Assembly (NCBI GenBank): GCA_020341735.1 | Contig: CP070833.1 | Coordinates: 2,066,707-2,130,706, forward strand | Length of the DNA: 64,000 nt | Direction: 5' to 3' | Source: Gammaproteobacteria bacterium | GTDB lineage: Bacteria > Pseudomonadota > Gammaproteobacteria > Steroidobacterales > XN24 | Shown here: one piece after another, positions 26,035-35,644 of the stretch | How positions within the stretch are numbered: position 1 is the first letter of the stretch | Layout of the letters: every line of letters begins with the position of its first letter | Notes under the pieces: model-generated | Seen by the model: only the letters and a program-made list of their open reading frames with translations | The model's database searches: none | Told to the model about the DNA's origin: nothing | Made by a program: the position numbers and the translations under genes

Positions 26035-26274
26035 ATGGCGTCGAAGAAAGACTCTCCTCCTGAATTTGAAGCAGCGCTCGATGAACTCGAGAAGCTTGTA
26101 GCTCTTATGGAGGAAGGTGATCTTCCCCTCGAAGAGACGCTGAAGCAATTCGAGAAAGGCATCAAGCTGACCAGGCAATGTCAGAAGTCGCTGGCCGAGG
26201 CAGAACAAAAAGTCGAGATTCTGGTCGAAAAATCCGGGCGGTTGGAGCCCGAGCCTTTCGAACCCGGCCAGTGA
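26035..26274 (+). CDS. xseB: Exodeoxyribonuclease VII small subunit
   Basis: A 79-residue helical protein of the ExoVII complex, which degrades single-stranded DNA with XseA (not in this window). The family core FEAALDELEKLVALMEEGDL and LPLEETLKQFEKGI is intact. The ATG at 26035 gives the normal length; an upstream extension of the frame would begin within the promoter. Its TGA overlaps the GTG of ispA (GTGA), the arrangement known from many Gammaproteobacteria where xseB-ispA-dxs form one operon. Confidence 0.95.
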   Translation: MASKKDSPPEFEAALDELEKLVALMEEGDLPLEETLKQFEKGIKLTRQCQKSLAEAEQKVEILVEKSGRLEPEPFEPGQ

Positions 26275-27161
26275 GTCTGGAGCATCGCCTCAAGACCTTC
26301 AGGGGCCGGATCGAGGACTATCTGGACAGCAAGCTGCCGCGGGAAGACACGGCGCCCGAAAGGTTGCACGCTGCCATGCGGTATGCCGTCCTCGGCGGCG
26401 GCAAGCGAGTCCGACCCACGCTGGTGTATCTGACCGGAGAAACCCTCGGAGTTCAGATCGAGCGCCTCGACGCACCGGCAGCAGCGGTCGAGATTATCCA
26501 TGCGTATTCGCTGGTCCACGACGATCTTCCCGCCATGGACGATGACGACCTGCGTCGCGGCCGCCCCACCTGCCATCGGGCTTTCGATGAGGCCACGGCG
26601 ATCCTTGCCGGAGACGCATTACAGATACTGGCATTTGAACTGCTTTCCGGTGACACGGCCATGATAGGCAACCCTCGGAACCGGCTGGCGATCATCCGAG
26701 AGCTGGCCGTGGCCAGCGGAACAGCAGGCATGGCCGGCGGGCAGGCGATCGACCTCTGGGCACAGGGACGGGCACCCGATGTCGCTACCCTGGAAACAAT
26801 GCATTCGCTCAAGACCGGGGCGTTGATCAACGCTTCGGTCCTCATGGCCGCGTGGAGCGCCGATCACCCGGACCCTGCGCTCATCGACGCGCTGGGCCGC
26901 TTCGGCCGAGCGATCGGATTGGCTTTTCAGATTCAGGACGACATTCTGGACATCGAAGGTGACACCGAAACGCTGGGCAAGACGGCTGGTGCAGACAGCG
27001 CTCGCGACAAACCGACATATCCGAGCGTCGTGGGTCTGGAGCGGGCCAGGCAACGTGCGGCAGAATTGTGCGATGCCGCCATCGACGCCTTGTCGGGTTT
27101 GGGCGAATCTGCAACGGCTCTGCGTCAGATGGCCGCCTACATCGTCAGGCGCGACTACTAG
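26271..27161 (+). CDS. ispA: Farnesyl diphosphate synthase
   Basis: A 296-residue short-chain prenyltransferase making farnesyl diphosphate from IPP and DMAPP. The first aspartate-rich motif is D-D-L-P-A-M-D in SLVHDDLPAMDDDDLRRG, and the second is QIQDDILDIEGD. GGGKRVRP (about residues 43-50) binds the diphosphate. The start GTG 26271 overlaps the xseB stop, and the resulting length is the same as E. coli IspA within a few residues. It is followed by dxs, so the operon supplies isoprenoid precursors. Confidence 0.95.
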   Translation: MSLEHRLKTFRGRIEDYLDSKLPREDTAPERLHAAMRYAVLGGGKRVRPTLVYLTGETLGVQIERLDAPAAAVEIIHAYSLVHDDLPAMDDDDLRRGRPTCHRAFDEATAILAGDALQILAFELLSGDTAMIGNPRNRLAIIRELAVASGTAGMAGGQAIDLWAQGRAPDVATLETMHSLKTGALINASVLMAAWSADHPDPALIDALGRFGRAIGLAFQIQDDILDIEGDTETLGKTAGADSARDKPTYPSVVGLERARQRAAELCDAAIDALSGLGESATALRQMAAYIVRRDY

Positions 27162-27289
27162 TTTCCGTCCGCACTGCGGCCGCCGCTTGGACAAGGCCCG
27201 GCATCTCCACGATAATGCCGAAGTAGTTCAGAGTGCAGGGCATCCGCTCATCAACAACGGCCCATCGGCTTGCGGGCATCGACATCTTC

Positions 27290-29182
27290 ATGGTTAACGC
27301 GAAGAGATATCCACAGCTTGCCCGGATCAATTCCCCGGCGGATCTGCGTAAGCTGCCGGAGGATCGCCTGGCGTCAGTGAGCGATGAGATCCGCGATTAC
27401 CTGATCCAGACCATGAGCCACACAGGCGGGCATTTCGCTGCCAACCTGGGAACGATCGAACTGGCCACAGCACTGCACTACGCCTTCGAGACTCCTCACG
27501 ATCGCATTGTCTGGGACGTCGGTCATCAGGCCTACCCACACAAGATCTTGACCGGGCGGCGCGACCAGCTGTCAAGCATCCGGCAACTGGAGGGGCTGGC
27601 GCCGTTCCCCAGCAGAGCCGAGAGCGAATACGACACATTCGGGGTGGGTCATTCCAGTACCTCGGTGAGCGCAGCGCTGGGTATGGCGATCGCCGCCGCT
27701 TCCAGAGACGAGTCCCGCCGGGTAGTGGCGGTCATTGGCGACGGCGCGATGACCGCAGGATTGGCCTACGAGGCGTTGAATCACGCCGGTAGTCTCAACG
27801 TTGACCTCCTCGTCATCCTCAACGACAACGACATGTCGATCTCGGAAAACGTAGGCGCCATGTCGAACTATCTGGCCAAGATTCTCTCCGGCAAGCTGTA
27901 CTCAACCATCCGCGAGGGCAGCAAGAACCTGATCCGTCGAATGCCAACGGTCTGGGAACTCGCACGGCGTTCGGAGGAACACGTCAAAGGTATGGTGCTT
28001 CCCGGCACCCTGTTTGAGGAACTGGGCCTCAATTACATAGGCCCGATCGACGGCCATGACATGGATGCGCTTCTTTCCACTTTGCGGAATCTTCGCGATC
28101 TGAAGGGCCCCCAGTTCCTGCACGTGATGACCCGCAAGGGCAAGGGTTACGAACCCGCTGAGGCCGACCCCATCAAGTGGCATGGCCCGGGCCCGTTCGA
28201 CCCCGAGAAAGGAGAGCTGATCAAGAAGAAGAGCGGCGGACCCAGTTACTCCAAGGTGTTCGGCGACTGGTTGATCGACATGGCCGAGGCCGACGAGCGC
28301 ATCGTCGGGATCACGCCTGCCATGCGGGAGGGGTCCGGCATGGTCGATTTCGAGAAGCGATTCCCGAATCGGTATTTCGACGTCGGCATAGCGGAACAGC
28401 ATTCGGTCACGCTGGGCGCCGGGCTGGCCTGTGAGGGCATGAGGCCGGTCGTGGCAATCTATTCGACCTTCCTGCAGCGAGCCTATGACCAGTTGATCCA
28501 TGATGTGGCGCTACAGAACCTGCCTGTAGTTTTCGCCATCGATCGTGGTGGTCTGGTGGGCGCCGACGGGCCGACCCATCACGGAGCATTTGATCTCAGT
28601 TACCTACGGTGCGTGCCCAATATGGTCGTCATGGCGCCGGCCGACGAGAACGAGTGCCGGCAAATGCTCTACACGGGTGTGACGCTCGACCAACCATCCG
28701 CCATCCGCTACCCGCGCGGCACGGGCCCCGGGGTCCAAATCGATCGACAGATGAAGGAACTCCCCGTCGGTAAGGCGAAAATCTGTCGCGAGGGGACACA
28801 GGTAGCCTTGCTGGCCTTCGGCGCAATGGTTCCGACGGCTCGGATCGTCGGCGATACTCTGGATGCGACCGTGGTCAATATGCGCTTCATCAAGCCGCTG
28901 GATGAAGATCTCTTACTCCGGCTTGCGGGCAGTCACAGAGCCCTGGTAACGATCGAAGACAACGCGGTGGCCGGTGGAGCTGGCAGCGGTGTCAACGAAT
29001 GCCTGGCCCGACTCGGCGTAGCATCGCCGGTTCTGAATCTCGGCATTCCCGACCGCTTTATCGAACATGGCTCGCGCGAGCAATGTCTCTCCGCGGCTGG
29101 TCTGGATCATGAGTCAGTCTTGCGGGCTATCCGTACCTGGCTCGGAGAGACCACGCGATTCCATGCAGGTCACAGCGCCTGA
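27290..29182 (+). CDS. dxs: 1-deoxy-D-xylulose-5-phosphate synthase
   Basis: A 630-residue thiamine-diphosphate enzyme, the first step of the MEP isoprenoid pathway. The ThDP motif is [18 protein letters not shown] with N-D-N-D-M-S-I following, [16 protein letters not shown] is near the N-terminus, and [15 protein letters not shown] lies in the pyrimidine-binding domain. The ATG at 27290 aligns with the E. coli start; there is no clear ribosome site, and an upstream GTG at 27233 would add 19 residues. The 128 bases after ispA hold nothing else that I recognise. Confidence 0.97.
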   Translation: MVNAKRYPQLARINSPADLRKLPEDRLASVSDEIRDYLIQTMSHTGGHFAANLGTIELATALHYAFETPHDRIVWDVGHQAYPHKILTGRRDQLSSIRQLEGLAPFPSRAESEYDTFGVGHSSTSVSAALGMAIAAASRDESRRVVAVIGDGAMTAGLAYEALNHAGSLNVDLLVILNDNDMSISENVGAMSNYLAKILSGKLYSTIREGSKNLIRRMPTVWELARRSEEHVKGMVLPGTLFEELGLNYIGPIDGHDMDALLSTLRNLRDLKGPQFLHVMTRKGKGYEPAEADPIKWHGPGPFDPEKGELIKKKSGGPSYSKVFGDWLIDMAEADERIVGITPAMREGSGMVDFEKRFPNRYFDVGIAEQHSVTLGAGLACEGMRPVVAIYSTFLQRAYDQLIHDVALQNLPVVFAIDRGGLVGADGPTHHGAFDLSYLRCVPNMVVMAPADENECRQMLYTGVTLDQPSAIRYPRGTGPGVQIDRQMKELPVGKAKICREGTQVALLAFGAMVPTARIVGDTLDATVVNMRFIKPLDEDLLLRLAGSHRALVTIEDNAVAGGAGSGVNECLARLGVASPVLNLGIPDRFIEHGSREQCLSAAGLDHESVLRAIRTWLGETTRFHAGHSA

Positions 29183-29223
29183 GACCTGCCCGAACGAATT
29201 CCGGCAGTCGGTTAACTACAAGT

Positions 29224-29232
29224 TGGTATAAT
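29224..29232 (+). promoter_or_regulatory. Extended -10 promoter upstream of folE2
   Basis: TGGTATAAT combines a consensus TATAAT (29227-29232) with the TGn extension; the -35 region is poor, as is usual for this class. The start would be near 29240, giving a leader of almost 100 bases before folE2. I see no clear zinc-regulator (Zur) palindrome in it. Confidence 0.55.
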
Positions 29233-29335
29233 CGCAGGCCGCGTTGGAGCCGGGGGAGTCCAACGGACTTCTGTCGCCGTGAAACCGGCCGGACTTTCAG
29301 GGCGAAACTCCCGCCATACAGTCAGGAATTTATCA

Positions 29336-30169
29336 ATGCGTCAGCACCCCGAGACAGGCACTGCGACCGTGGATCCCATCGAAGATGTGCAAGGTAGCGC
29401 AGACCTCCGGCGGATACCGATCAACAAGGTCGGCATCAAGGATATTTATCACCCGGTTCGGGTTCGGGATCGAAACGGCGGCGAGCAGCAGACCGTTGCC
29501 AACTTCAACATGTACGTCAACCTGCCCCATGATTTCAAAGGGACTCATATGTCCCGATTCGTGGAAATTCTCAACAATCACGAGCGCGAGATTACAGTAA
29601 AGTCGTTCCGGGACATGTTGTCCGAACTCACCGACCGCCTCGACGCGGATTCCGGCCACATCGAGATGAGCTTCCCCTATTTCATCTCCAAGAAAGCCCC
29701 GATCAGCAACGTGGAGAGCCTGCTGGACTATCACGCCAGCCTCATCGGCGAACGGAAGGAGGGGCGCAACACCATTTACATCAAGGTCGTTGTCCCGGTG
29801 ACCAGCCTGTGCCCCTGTTCCAAGAAGATCTCGGATTATGGCGCCCACAACCAGCGGTCTCACGTGACGATCAAGGCTCGGATCGACAGCTTCATGTGGA
29901 TCGAAGAACTCATCGACATTGCCGAGAAAGAAGCGTCATGCGAACTGTACGGCATCCTCAAACGCCCGGACGAAAAGTACGTCACCGAGCGCGCTTACGA
30001 GAACCCGAAATTCGTGGAAGACATCGTCCGTGACATCGCCGTGCGCCTCAATGCGGACGGGCGCATTCGTGGCTACGTAGTGGAATCGGAGAATTTCGAG
30101 TCCATCCACAATCACTCTGCCTACGCATTGATTGAGAAGGACAAGGATCTGGACGAAACTGCTGCCTGA
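29336..30169 (+). CDS. folE2: GTP cyclohydrolase FolE2 (type IB)
   Basis: A 277-residue GTP cyclohydrolase I of the zinc-independent IB family, making dihydroneopterin triphosphate for tetrahydrofolate. Family signs are the catalytic-site cysteine in [22 protein letters not shown], the stretch [19 protein letters not shown] near residue 60 and the conserved H-N-H in the last 20 residues. ATG 29336 has AGGA eight bases upstream. In many bacteria folE2 is induced on zinc starvation beside a zinc-dependent FolE; no folE is in this window, so whether this is the only one is open. Confidence 0.93.
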   Translation: MRQHPETGTATVDPIEDVQGSADLRRIPINKVGIKDIYHPVRVRDRNGGEQQTVANFNMYVNLPHDFKGTHMSRFVEILNNHEREITVKSFRDMLSELTDRLDADSGHIEMSFPYFISKKAPISNVESLLDYHASLIGERKEGRNTIYIKVVVPVTSLCPCSKKISDYGAHNQRSHVTIKARIDSFMWIEELIDIAEKEASCELYGILKRPDEKYVTERAYENPKFVEDIVRDIAVRLNADGRIRGYVVESENFESIHNHSAYALIEKDKDLDETAA

Positions 30170-30267
30170 TCTGGGCAATCCAGACGGTCCCTGGCTGCTG
30201 CATCCGCCGATCGCCATGACCTCCAGACGGTCAAGTAACATCACCGGCTATGGATGGATATGCCTGT

Positions 30268-31536
30268 TCAGTCGGGACTAGCGCTGCCGCCCTGGAGTCG
30301 ACTGATAAGACTGCGCAGGAAGACCCGATTGAAACGCAGCTGGCACGCCGTTGACAGGGTCTCGAGCATAGTCGAGCTGAGCCGTAGTAGCGTAACGGCA
30401 TCGTGGGCATTGATGCTGGCGGCTCGCGTGGCTTCGGTGACGTAGCTGGTCTCGCCGAAGCATTCCCCGGAAGACATGCTGCCGACGACGCGGCCTCCAG
30501 TATTCACGTTAACGCGACCCTCGACGATGATGTAAAACCTGTCGTCGAGATCCCCTTCCTTGACGATCTCCTGACCGGCCTCGAACATGCGCCACTCTCC
30601 GGCGCGCATCAGTTCGCGGATCTCACCATGAGAAAAGTCGTGAAAGAATCGCAATCCGCGCAGCAGGTCGAAATGCTCTTGTTCGTCGAGCTTGCTTTGC
30701 TGTTTGCGCAACTGCTGGTGCACCCGGGTTAGTTCCGCTGCGAACTCTAGCCCTGTGGCGTAACGTTCCTCCGGTTTCTTCCGCAGCGCACGCATCACGA
30801 CCTCTTCCATGTCTTCGGTGACGTCTTCCCGTAACTGGTGGATCGGGACGGGCGTTGAGTAAACGATCTTGTGCAGGAGTTTGGCCAGACTGTTCGCCTT
30901 GAACGGGCGCTGGCCGGTCAGCAACTCGTACATGACTACGCCAAGCGAATAGACGTCGGAAGCAGCGGTGATCTCTTCAGATTTTATTTGTTCGGGCGAC
31001 ATGTAGCTGGGTGATCCGGCAATCCCCTCGATCCTGGAGATTTCGGAATCGGCGCATAAAGCTATACCGAAGTCGATAATTCGGACCTGGTTGTCCAGCG
31101 TCAGAATGATGTTACTCGGCTTGATATCCCTGTGGATCACCTTGCGCGAGTGGGCGTAATGCAGCGCTCTTGCACACGTAAAAACTATCCTCAGAGCGTC
31201 GTCCAGAGGCAGCAGGTTCCCCGCTCGGCAGTAGGTGCTTAGGGTTCGCGCGCCATGCACGTGCTCCATTGCCACGTAGTAACGATCCTGTTCCACGCCG
31301 GCGTCGAAAATCGGAAGGATGTTCGGGTGCTGAAGGCGCCCCACCATCTGCGCCTCGGTGAAGAACATTTTTTTCGCCGTGCGGGCGCGGACATCATCGT
31401 CCCCATCGATCTCCGAGTTGTAGAGTTTTATGGCGACGTCGCGGCCGTAGAAGGGATCATGAGAAAGGTAGACCGTGCCGGTACTGCCCTGGCCGACCTC
31501 TTTGATGATCCGATATTTTCCAATCTTGTCAGGCAA
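30268..31536 (-). CDS. Ser/Thr protein kinase fused to a cyclic-nucleotide-binding domain
   Basis: A 422-residue protein. Residues 8-265 form a complete Hanks-type kinase: G-loop GQGSTG (15-20), Lys37, Glu62, HRDIKPSN (135-142) with Asp137, DFG (155-157) and SPEQ. A short basic helix (about 268-290) leads to a CRP/PKA-type domain (about 299-395) whose phosphate-binding cassette GECFGETSYVTEATRAAS keeps the Glu362 and Arg371 used to hold a cyclic nucleotide. There is no transmembrane segment, so it should be cytosolic. The start is TTG 31536, with GAGGGAG upstream. It follows pgpA by 27 bases and converges on folE2. Its targets and ligand are unknown. Confidence 0.9.
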   Translation of the reverse strand: MPDKIGKYRIIKEVGQGSTGTVYLSHDPFYGRDVAIKLYNSEIDGDDDVRARTAKKMFFTEAQMVGRLQHPNILPIFDAGVEQDRYYVAMEHVHGARTLSTYCRAGNLLPLDDALRIVFTCARALHYAHSRKVIHRDIKPSNIILTLDNQVRIIDFGIALCADSEISRIEGIAGSPSYMSPEQIKSEEITAASDVYSLGVVMYELLTGQRPFKANSLAKLLHKIVYSTPVPIHQLREDVTEDMEEVVMRALRKKPEERYATGLEFAAELTRVHQQLRKQQSKLDEQEHFDLLRGLRFFHDFSHGEIRELMRAGEWRMFEAGQEIVKEGDLDDRFYIIVEGRVNVNTGGRVVGSMSSGECFGETSYVTEATRAASINAHDAVTLLRLSSTMLETLSTACQLRFNRVFLRSLISRLQGGSASPD

Positions 31537-31563
31537 ACACGTGCTCCCTCGCGTCAGGCCCTA

Positions 31564-32046
31564 TCAGGCCGGAATCAAGTAGCGGACTCCGAGCAACACT
31601 GCGGCAGCGTATACGCCAGCCATGATGTCGTCGAGCATAATACCCAGACCGCCGGACAATCCGTGATCCATGTCCCGTATAGGCCAGGGCTTGAGGATGT
31701 CGAAAAACCGAAACAGGCAGAATCCGGCCAGCATCCACGGCCAACCCGGGGGCGCGGCCAACATCGTCAGTAGATAGCCGGCTATCTCATCCCACACGAT
31801 TCCCGGGTGATCGTGCTCACCTAGTCGCCTGGCGCTCTCCCCACAGATCCAGATTCCAACCAGGGATACGACCAACACGACAAGCGCATTCGGAATAAGG
31901 CCCAGCGGTTGGAGAATGATGCCGATGACGACGCCGACTACGGTACCGAACGTTCCGGGGGCGACTGGAGCCAGGCCCGCACCGAACCCGAAGGCCAGAA
32001 TGTGGACCGGGTCCCGGAAAACGACGCTGGCTGAGACCTTGCTCAA
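31564..32046 (-). CDS. pgpA: Phosphatidylglycerophosphatase A
   Basis: A 160-residue inner-membrane phosphatase that makes phosphatidylglycerol from its phosphate. The family motif FGFGAGLAPVAPGTFGT lies at the start, followed by D-E-x-A-G (VWDEIAGYLL) and the segment FRFFDILKPWPIR. Four hydrophobic helices are present. The start is TTG 32046, which overlaps the thiL stop (TTGA), and gives the normal size. thiL-pgpA is a common gammaproteobacterial pair. Confidence 0.93.
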   Translation of the reverse strand: MSKVSASVVFRDPVHILAFGFGAGLAPVAPGTFGTVVGVVIGIILQPLGLIPNALVVLVVSLVGIWICGESARRLGEHDHPGIVWDEIAGYLLTMLAAPPGWPWMLAGFCLFRFFDILKPWPIRDMDHGLSGGLGIMLDDIMAGVYAAAVLLGVRYLIPA

Positions 32047-33008
32047 GAGCTGGCCTTGGGGAAATGCTGCCAGGTCTGAACAGAGGTGTCCGGGCAAGGC
32101 TTGCCATCCCTGAGCAGAACCACGCCCTCGCCGACCTCGACGTAACCAATCCGGGTAATCCCGCAATCCCAATCAGCGGCCATGTGGTCAAGCGCCGGAA
32201 CCCGGCCGGGTTCTACCGTAAAGCACAATTCGTAGTCATCACCACCGCCGAGCGCGTGCTCCAGCGCGCGTCCCGCGCCCATCAGGTCGACGAGAGCTTC
32301 CGACAGAGGGAGATCCCGGAGTTCCACCACGAGGCGGACACCGCTGGCGGCAGCCAACCTGCCGAGGTCCGTTACAAGCCCGTCTGATATATCGATGGCG
32401 GCGCTTGCCACGCCAGCGATGGCGCGCCCGATATCCGTGCGCGGCTGCGGTCGCAGGAATCGATCCGTCAACCTGTTATCGCCACCGCCCGACTGCAGGA
32501 CGGCCAGTCCAGCAGACGCATCACCCGGGTGTCCTGTGACGAATACGGAGTCACCCGGTTTCGCGTTTCCCCGGGCCAGGAATCGGCCAGGATCGACGAA
32601 TCCCACAACCTGCACACACACGCTGAGTGGACCGCGCACCGTGTCTCCACCGACGATCGCCACGTCGTGACGCCTTGCCAGACGCCGGGCTCCCTCCGCA
32701 AATCCGCTCACCCAGTCTGCCTCTGCCGTGGGCATCGACAGGGACAGCAACGCCCATGCCGGTGTCGCCCCCATCGCGGCGAGGTCGCTGAGGTTGACAG
32801 CCACTGCACGATGCCCGAGGTCGCGGGGCTCGATGTCCTTGGGAAAGTGAACCCCCTCGTTGAGAGTATCGACGGCAAGAACCATGAGTTTGCCTGGCGG
32901 TGGCTGCAGCACCGCGGCGTCATCGCCGATACCGAGGAGGATGTCGGATCGGGGCAGTTCGCCGCAGGCGATAAGCTCAATGACTCCCGCCTCGTCCAGA
33001 CCCGACAA
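32043..33008 (-). CDS. thiL: Thiamine-monophosphate kinase
   Basis: A 321-residue enzyme that phosphorylates thiamine monophosphate to the active diphosphate. Visible motifs are LLGIGDDAAVLQPP, VDTLNEGVHF, VGGDTVRGPLS and the C-terminal GGGDDYELCFTV, each in the order expected of the AIR-synthase fold. The start is TTG 33008 with AGGAG upstream, just after the DUF2889 stop. The order nusB, (DUF2889), thiL, pgpA is the standard cluster with the DUF2889 gene as an insertion. Confidence 0.95.
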   Translation of the reverse strand: MSGLDEAGVIELIACGELPRSDILLGIGDDAAVLQPPPGKLMVLAVDTLNEGVHFPKDIEPRDLGHRAVAVNLSDLAAMGATPAWALLSLSMPTAEADWVSGFAEGARRLARRHDVAIVGGDTVRGPLSVCVQVVGFVDPGRFLARGNAKPGDSVFVTGHPGDASAGLAVLQSGGGDNRLTDRFLRPQPRTDIGRAIAGVASAAIDISDGLVTDLGRLAAASGVRLVVELRDLPLSEALVDLMGAGRALEHALGGGDDYELCFTVEPGRVPALDHMAADWDCGITRIGYVEVGEGVVLLRDGKPCPDTSVQTWQHFPKASS

Positions 33009-33011
33009 GGC

Positions 33012-33557
33012 TCAGCTCCTGTACCAGCGGGGATAAAGCTCCTGGACGATCGGCCCGTCACTCCGCAAAGCGTGGCAGGTATCCAGGTGGGGCGGTCGGC
33101 GATCTGAATTCTCAAGTTGCCGCTCACGGCTCAACACCGGATAGACCGTCTGAACAGCCACGACGGCCATCTCTTGCAGCAGCCGGGTCTGATGAGTGCA
33201 GCCCCTAGCGCCGCCGAGCCGTTCGCGGACAATTTTGCTCCACCCTGGTCTTATCTTGGTACCGATCATTGCGCCGTAGTCGGGCGTGATATCGGGGCAG
33301 TTTGGGAATGGGTGATAATCCGTCGCCGCCTCCAGATCGGTAATCTCCAGAGAATCCGTGAGCGTCATCCTGATCCACATTTCGTGGACCGGCACTCCGG
33401 CCTGGACCTCTCCACGGAAACGATTGTCAAAAGCATAGGTCTTTGTATCGACGAGCCGGCCCTCTATGTCCCAGAGCCCATCGTCCCGCCGATAGCCGCG
33501 ACATTCGATGTCGCGGCTGTGGATGTGCTGCCTCTCTGATGGCTGGCTCAACGGCAT
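33012..33557 (-). CDS. DUF2889 family protein
   Basis: A 181-residue protein of unknown function. The signature is R-D-I-E-C-R-G-Y-R-R-D-D-G-L-W-D-I-E-G, followed by MWIRMTLTDSLEITDLEA and GARGCTHQTRLLQEMAVVAVQ, with conserved Cys and His residues that could bind metal. The ATG at 33557 has a strong AGGAGG site, located inside the end of nusB. It lies between nusB and thiL, three bases before thiL. DUF2889 is usually found near aromatic or CoA-ester metabolism genes elsewhere, so this operon position is not typical to my knowledge. Confidence 0.85.
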   Translation of the reverse strand: MPLSQPSERQHIHSRDIECRGYRRDDGLWDIEGRLVDTKTYAFDNRFRGEVQAGVPVHEMWIRMTLTDSLEITDLEAATDYHPFPNCPDITPDYGAMIGTKIRPGWSKIVRERLGGARGCTHQTRLLQEMAVVAVQTVYPVLSRERQLENSDRRPPHLDTCHALRSDGPIVQELYPRWYRS

Positions 33558-33571
33558 GAGGCCTCCTGGCG

Positions 33572-34024
33572 TCAACTCTGCACTGACGTTTCGGGCTGCC
33601 GGTATTTGCGCGCAGCCCGATCAAGCAGGGCGTTGACAAACTTGTGACCATCCTCTGCCCCGTAGGCCCTGGACAGCTCGACTGCCTCGTTGATTACAAC
33701 CCGGAATGGCACATCAGTCCGATGCTTCAATTCGTACATGGCCATCAGGAGGATGCCGTGCTCCACAGGGTCAAGCTGGTCTGTCGATCGGTCTGATATC
33801 TCGCCGATGTCTCGATCCAGAGCCTCGCGGTCTTCGATGACTTCCCGGACGAGTTCCCGAAACAGTTCATGGTCTGCCCGCTGATGATCTTCCTCAGCGG
33901 CAAACTGCAGGATGATGTCCTTGCTACCCTGACCCGTGAGTTGCCACTGATATAGAGCCTGCATGGCCCGCCGCCGGGCAAGAGTGCGGGCGCCAGCCGA
34001 GCCACCGCTGCGGCGCCTGGCCAT
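33572..34024 (-). CDS. nusB: Transcription antitermination factor NusB
   Basis: A 150-residue all-helical protein that binds boxA RNA with S10 (NusE) in rRNA antitermination. It starts with a basic tail (ARRRSGGSAGARTLARRRA), then M-Q-A-L-Y-Q-W-Q-L, and carries the family segments LDPVEHGILLMAMYEL, VPFRVVINEAVELSRAYG and KFVNALLDRAARK. It is three bases downstream of ribH, which is the classic ribH-nusB arrangement. Confidence 0.96.
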   Translation of the reverse strand: MARRRSGGSAGARTLARRRAMQALYQWQLTGQGSKDIILQFAAEEDHQRADHELFRELVREVIEDREALDRDIGEISDRSTDQLDPVEHGILLMAMYELKHRTDVPFRVVINEAVELSRAYGAEDGHKFVNALLDRAARKYRQPETSVQS

Positions 34025-34027
34025 CCG

Positions 34028-34504
34028 TCAACCCTCCAGTTTACGCAGCAGGTTGACCATCTCGATTGCGCTGGCGGCGGCCTCGGCACCCTTGTTGCCG
34101 GCCTTCGTGCCGGCGCGTTCAATGGCCTGCTCGATCGTATCCGTGGTCAGGACGCCGAAGGCCACAGGAACATCGTGCGCATGAGACGCCTGAGCGACAC
34201 CCTTCGCGCACTCTCCTGCGACATATTCGAAGTGGGGGGTAGCCCCGCGAATTACCGCGCCCAGCGCGATGACTGCGTCATAACGCCTCGAGGCAGCCAT
34301 CTTCTTTACGGCCAGCGGCATCTCCCACGCGCCGGGCACCCTGGCGAGGGTGATGTCTCTCTCCCTGACACCATGTCGAATCAGCGCGTTCACGGCACCG
34401 CGAACCAGCGAATCCACGACGAATTCGTTGAAACGGGCGGCGACGATCCCGACTCGAAGATCTCTCGCAATGGCCGCTCCCTCGACTGTCTTGATTTCGT
34501 CCAC
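34028..34504 (-). CDS. ribH: 6,7-dimethyl-8-ribityllumazine synthase
   Basis: A 158-residue subunit that condenses dihydroxybutanone phosphate with the ribityl-pyrimidine. Substrate-binding segments are [33 protein letters not shown] and [16 protein letters not shown] with the catalytic His, then [17 protein letters not shown]. The start is GTG 34504 with AGGGAG upstream, nine bases after the ribBX stop. Confidence 0.97.
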   Translation of the reverse strand: MDEIKTVEGAAIARDLRVGIVAARFNEFVVDSLVRGAVNALIRHGVRERDITLARVPGAWEMPLAVKKMAASRRYDAVIALGAVIRGATPHFEYVAGECAKGVAQASHAHDVPVAFGVLTTDTIEQAIERAGTKAGNKGAEAAASAIEMVNLLRKLEG

Positions 34505-34513
34505 GGTGTCTCC

Positions 34514-35644
34514 CTAATCCACGTACTCGACAACTTCGAGGCCAAATCCGGAGATTGCCGACATCTGCTTGGGTGCACTGAGCACCCGCATCCTGTGCAC
34601 GCCGAGATTTCGCAGAATCTGGGCGCCGATGCCGTGGGTCCGCAGCACGGTGGACTCCCGACCATCCCTCAGCCGGAATCCGGTACGACCATGGAGCCGT
34701 TCGACGGCGTCCATCAGATCTCGCGGCGTCTCGCTGCCACGCAGAATGACCACCACGCCACAACCGTCTTCGGCGATGCGTCGCAACGCATCACGCAGTT
34801 GCCATCCACCGCCATCCGAGTGGATACCGACGACGTCGCGAAGTGTGTCCATCAACTGCACACGGACCAGCGGCAATTGCTGCCCAATCTCCCCACGGAT
34901 CAGTGCCAGATGCACATCCTGATGGACATGATCCTCGAACACGGCAAGTCGGAATTGCCCAAATTCAGTTTCCACGACATCGTCCGAAATGCGTTCGACC
35001 GACTCTTCCTTCTGCAGCCGGTAACGGATCAGGTCGGCTATGGTGCCGATTTTCAGCTGGTGCTGGCGAGCGAACTCAACGAGATCGGGTCGACGCGCCA
35101 TGCTGCCGTCCTCGTTCAGGATCTCGACGATAACCGCGGCGGGCTCGAGCCCGGCCAATCGAGTGAGATCACAACCGGCCTCCGTATGTCCCGCTCGAGT
35201 CAGAACGCCGCCCGGTTGGGCCATCAGCGGAAATATGTGCCCCGGCTGACGCAGATCTTCCGGACTGGCATCCATCGCTACGGCGGTCTTGATAGTGTGG
35301 GCTCGATCGTGTGCGGATATACCGGTGGTAACACCCTCGGCCGCTTCAATAGATACCGTGAAATTGGTGATTCTGTCGTCGTCGGTATTTGTCACCATCA
35401 ATGGCAGCCGCAACTGTTTGCAGCGTTGACGGTTCAGCGTCAGACAGATCAACCCACGTCCGAAGCGGGCCATGAAATTGATGTCTTCCGCCGTGGCCAT
35501 GGTTGCAGCCATGACGAGGTCTCCCTCGTTCTCCCGGTCCTCGTCGTCCATCATGACAACCATCCGCCCGGAGCGGATGTCGTCGAGAATCTCGTCGATC
35601 GTGTTGTAGTGGACCTCGGTCCGCAGGTCAGTGACTTTCTGCAA
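34514..35644 (-). CDS. ribBX: DHBP synthase fused to an inactive GTP cyclohydrolase II-like domain (RibBX)
   Basis: A 376-residue protein. Residues 1-205 are 3,4-dihydroxy-2-butanone-4-phosphate synthase, with the Mg-binding [11 protein letters not shown] and the G-H-T-E-A-G-C-D-L catalytic region. The C-terminal 165 residues align with GTP cyclohydrolase II, but the three zinc cysteines of E. coli RibA fall in the stretch [20 protein letters not shown] and all are missing, so this half should not act on GTP. Such RibBX forms are known in proteobacteria and need a separate RibA, which is not in the window. TTG 35644 with GGAG upstream is the best start and lies 17 bases inside ribC. Confidence 0.92.
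   Translation of the reverse strand: MQKVTDLRTEVHYNTIDEILDDIRSGRMVVMMDDEDRENEGDLVMAATMATAEDINFMARFGRGLICLTLNRQRCKQLRLPLMVTNTDDDRITNFTVSIEAAEGVTTGISAHDRAHTIKTAVAMDASPEDLRQPGHIFPLMAQPGGVLTRAGHTEAGCDLTRLAGLEPAAVIVEILNEDGSMARRPDLVEFARQHQLKIGTIADLIRYRLQKEESVERISDDVVETEFGQFRLAVFEDHVHQDVHLALIRGEIGQQLPLVRVQLMDTLRDVVGIHSDGGGWQLRDALRRIAEDGCGVVVILRGSETPRDLMDAVERLHGRTGFRLRDGRESTVLRTHGIGAQILRNLGVHRMRVLSAPKQMSAISGFGLEVVEYVD

Noticed and set aside
30179-30232. An 11-base direct repeat (TCCAGACGGTC) between folE2 and the kinase gene
   Set aside because: Only two copies 43 bases apart with no associated gene or symmetry; likely chance.
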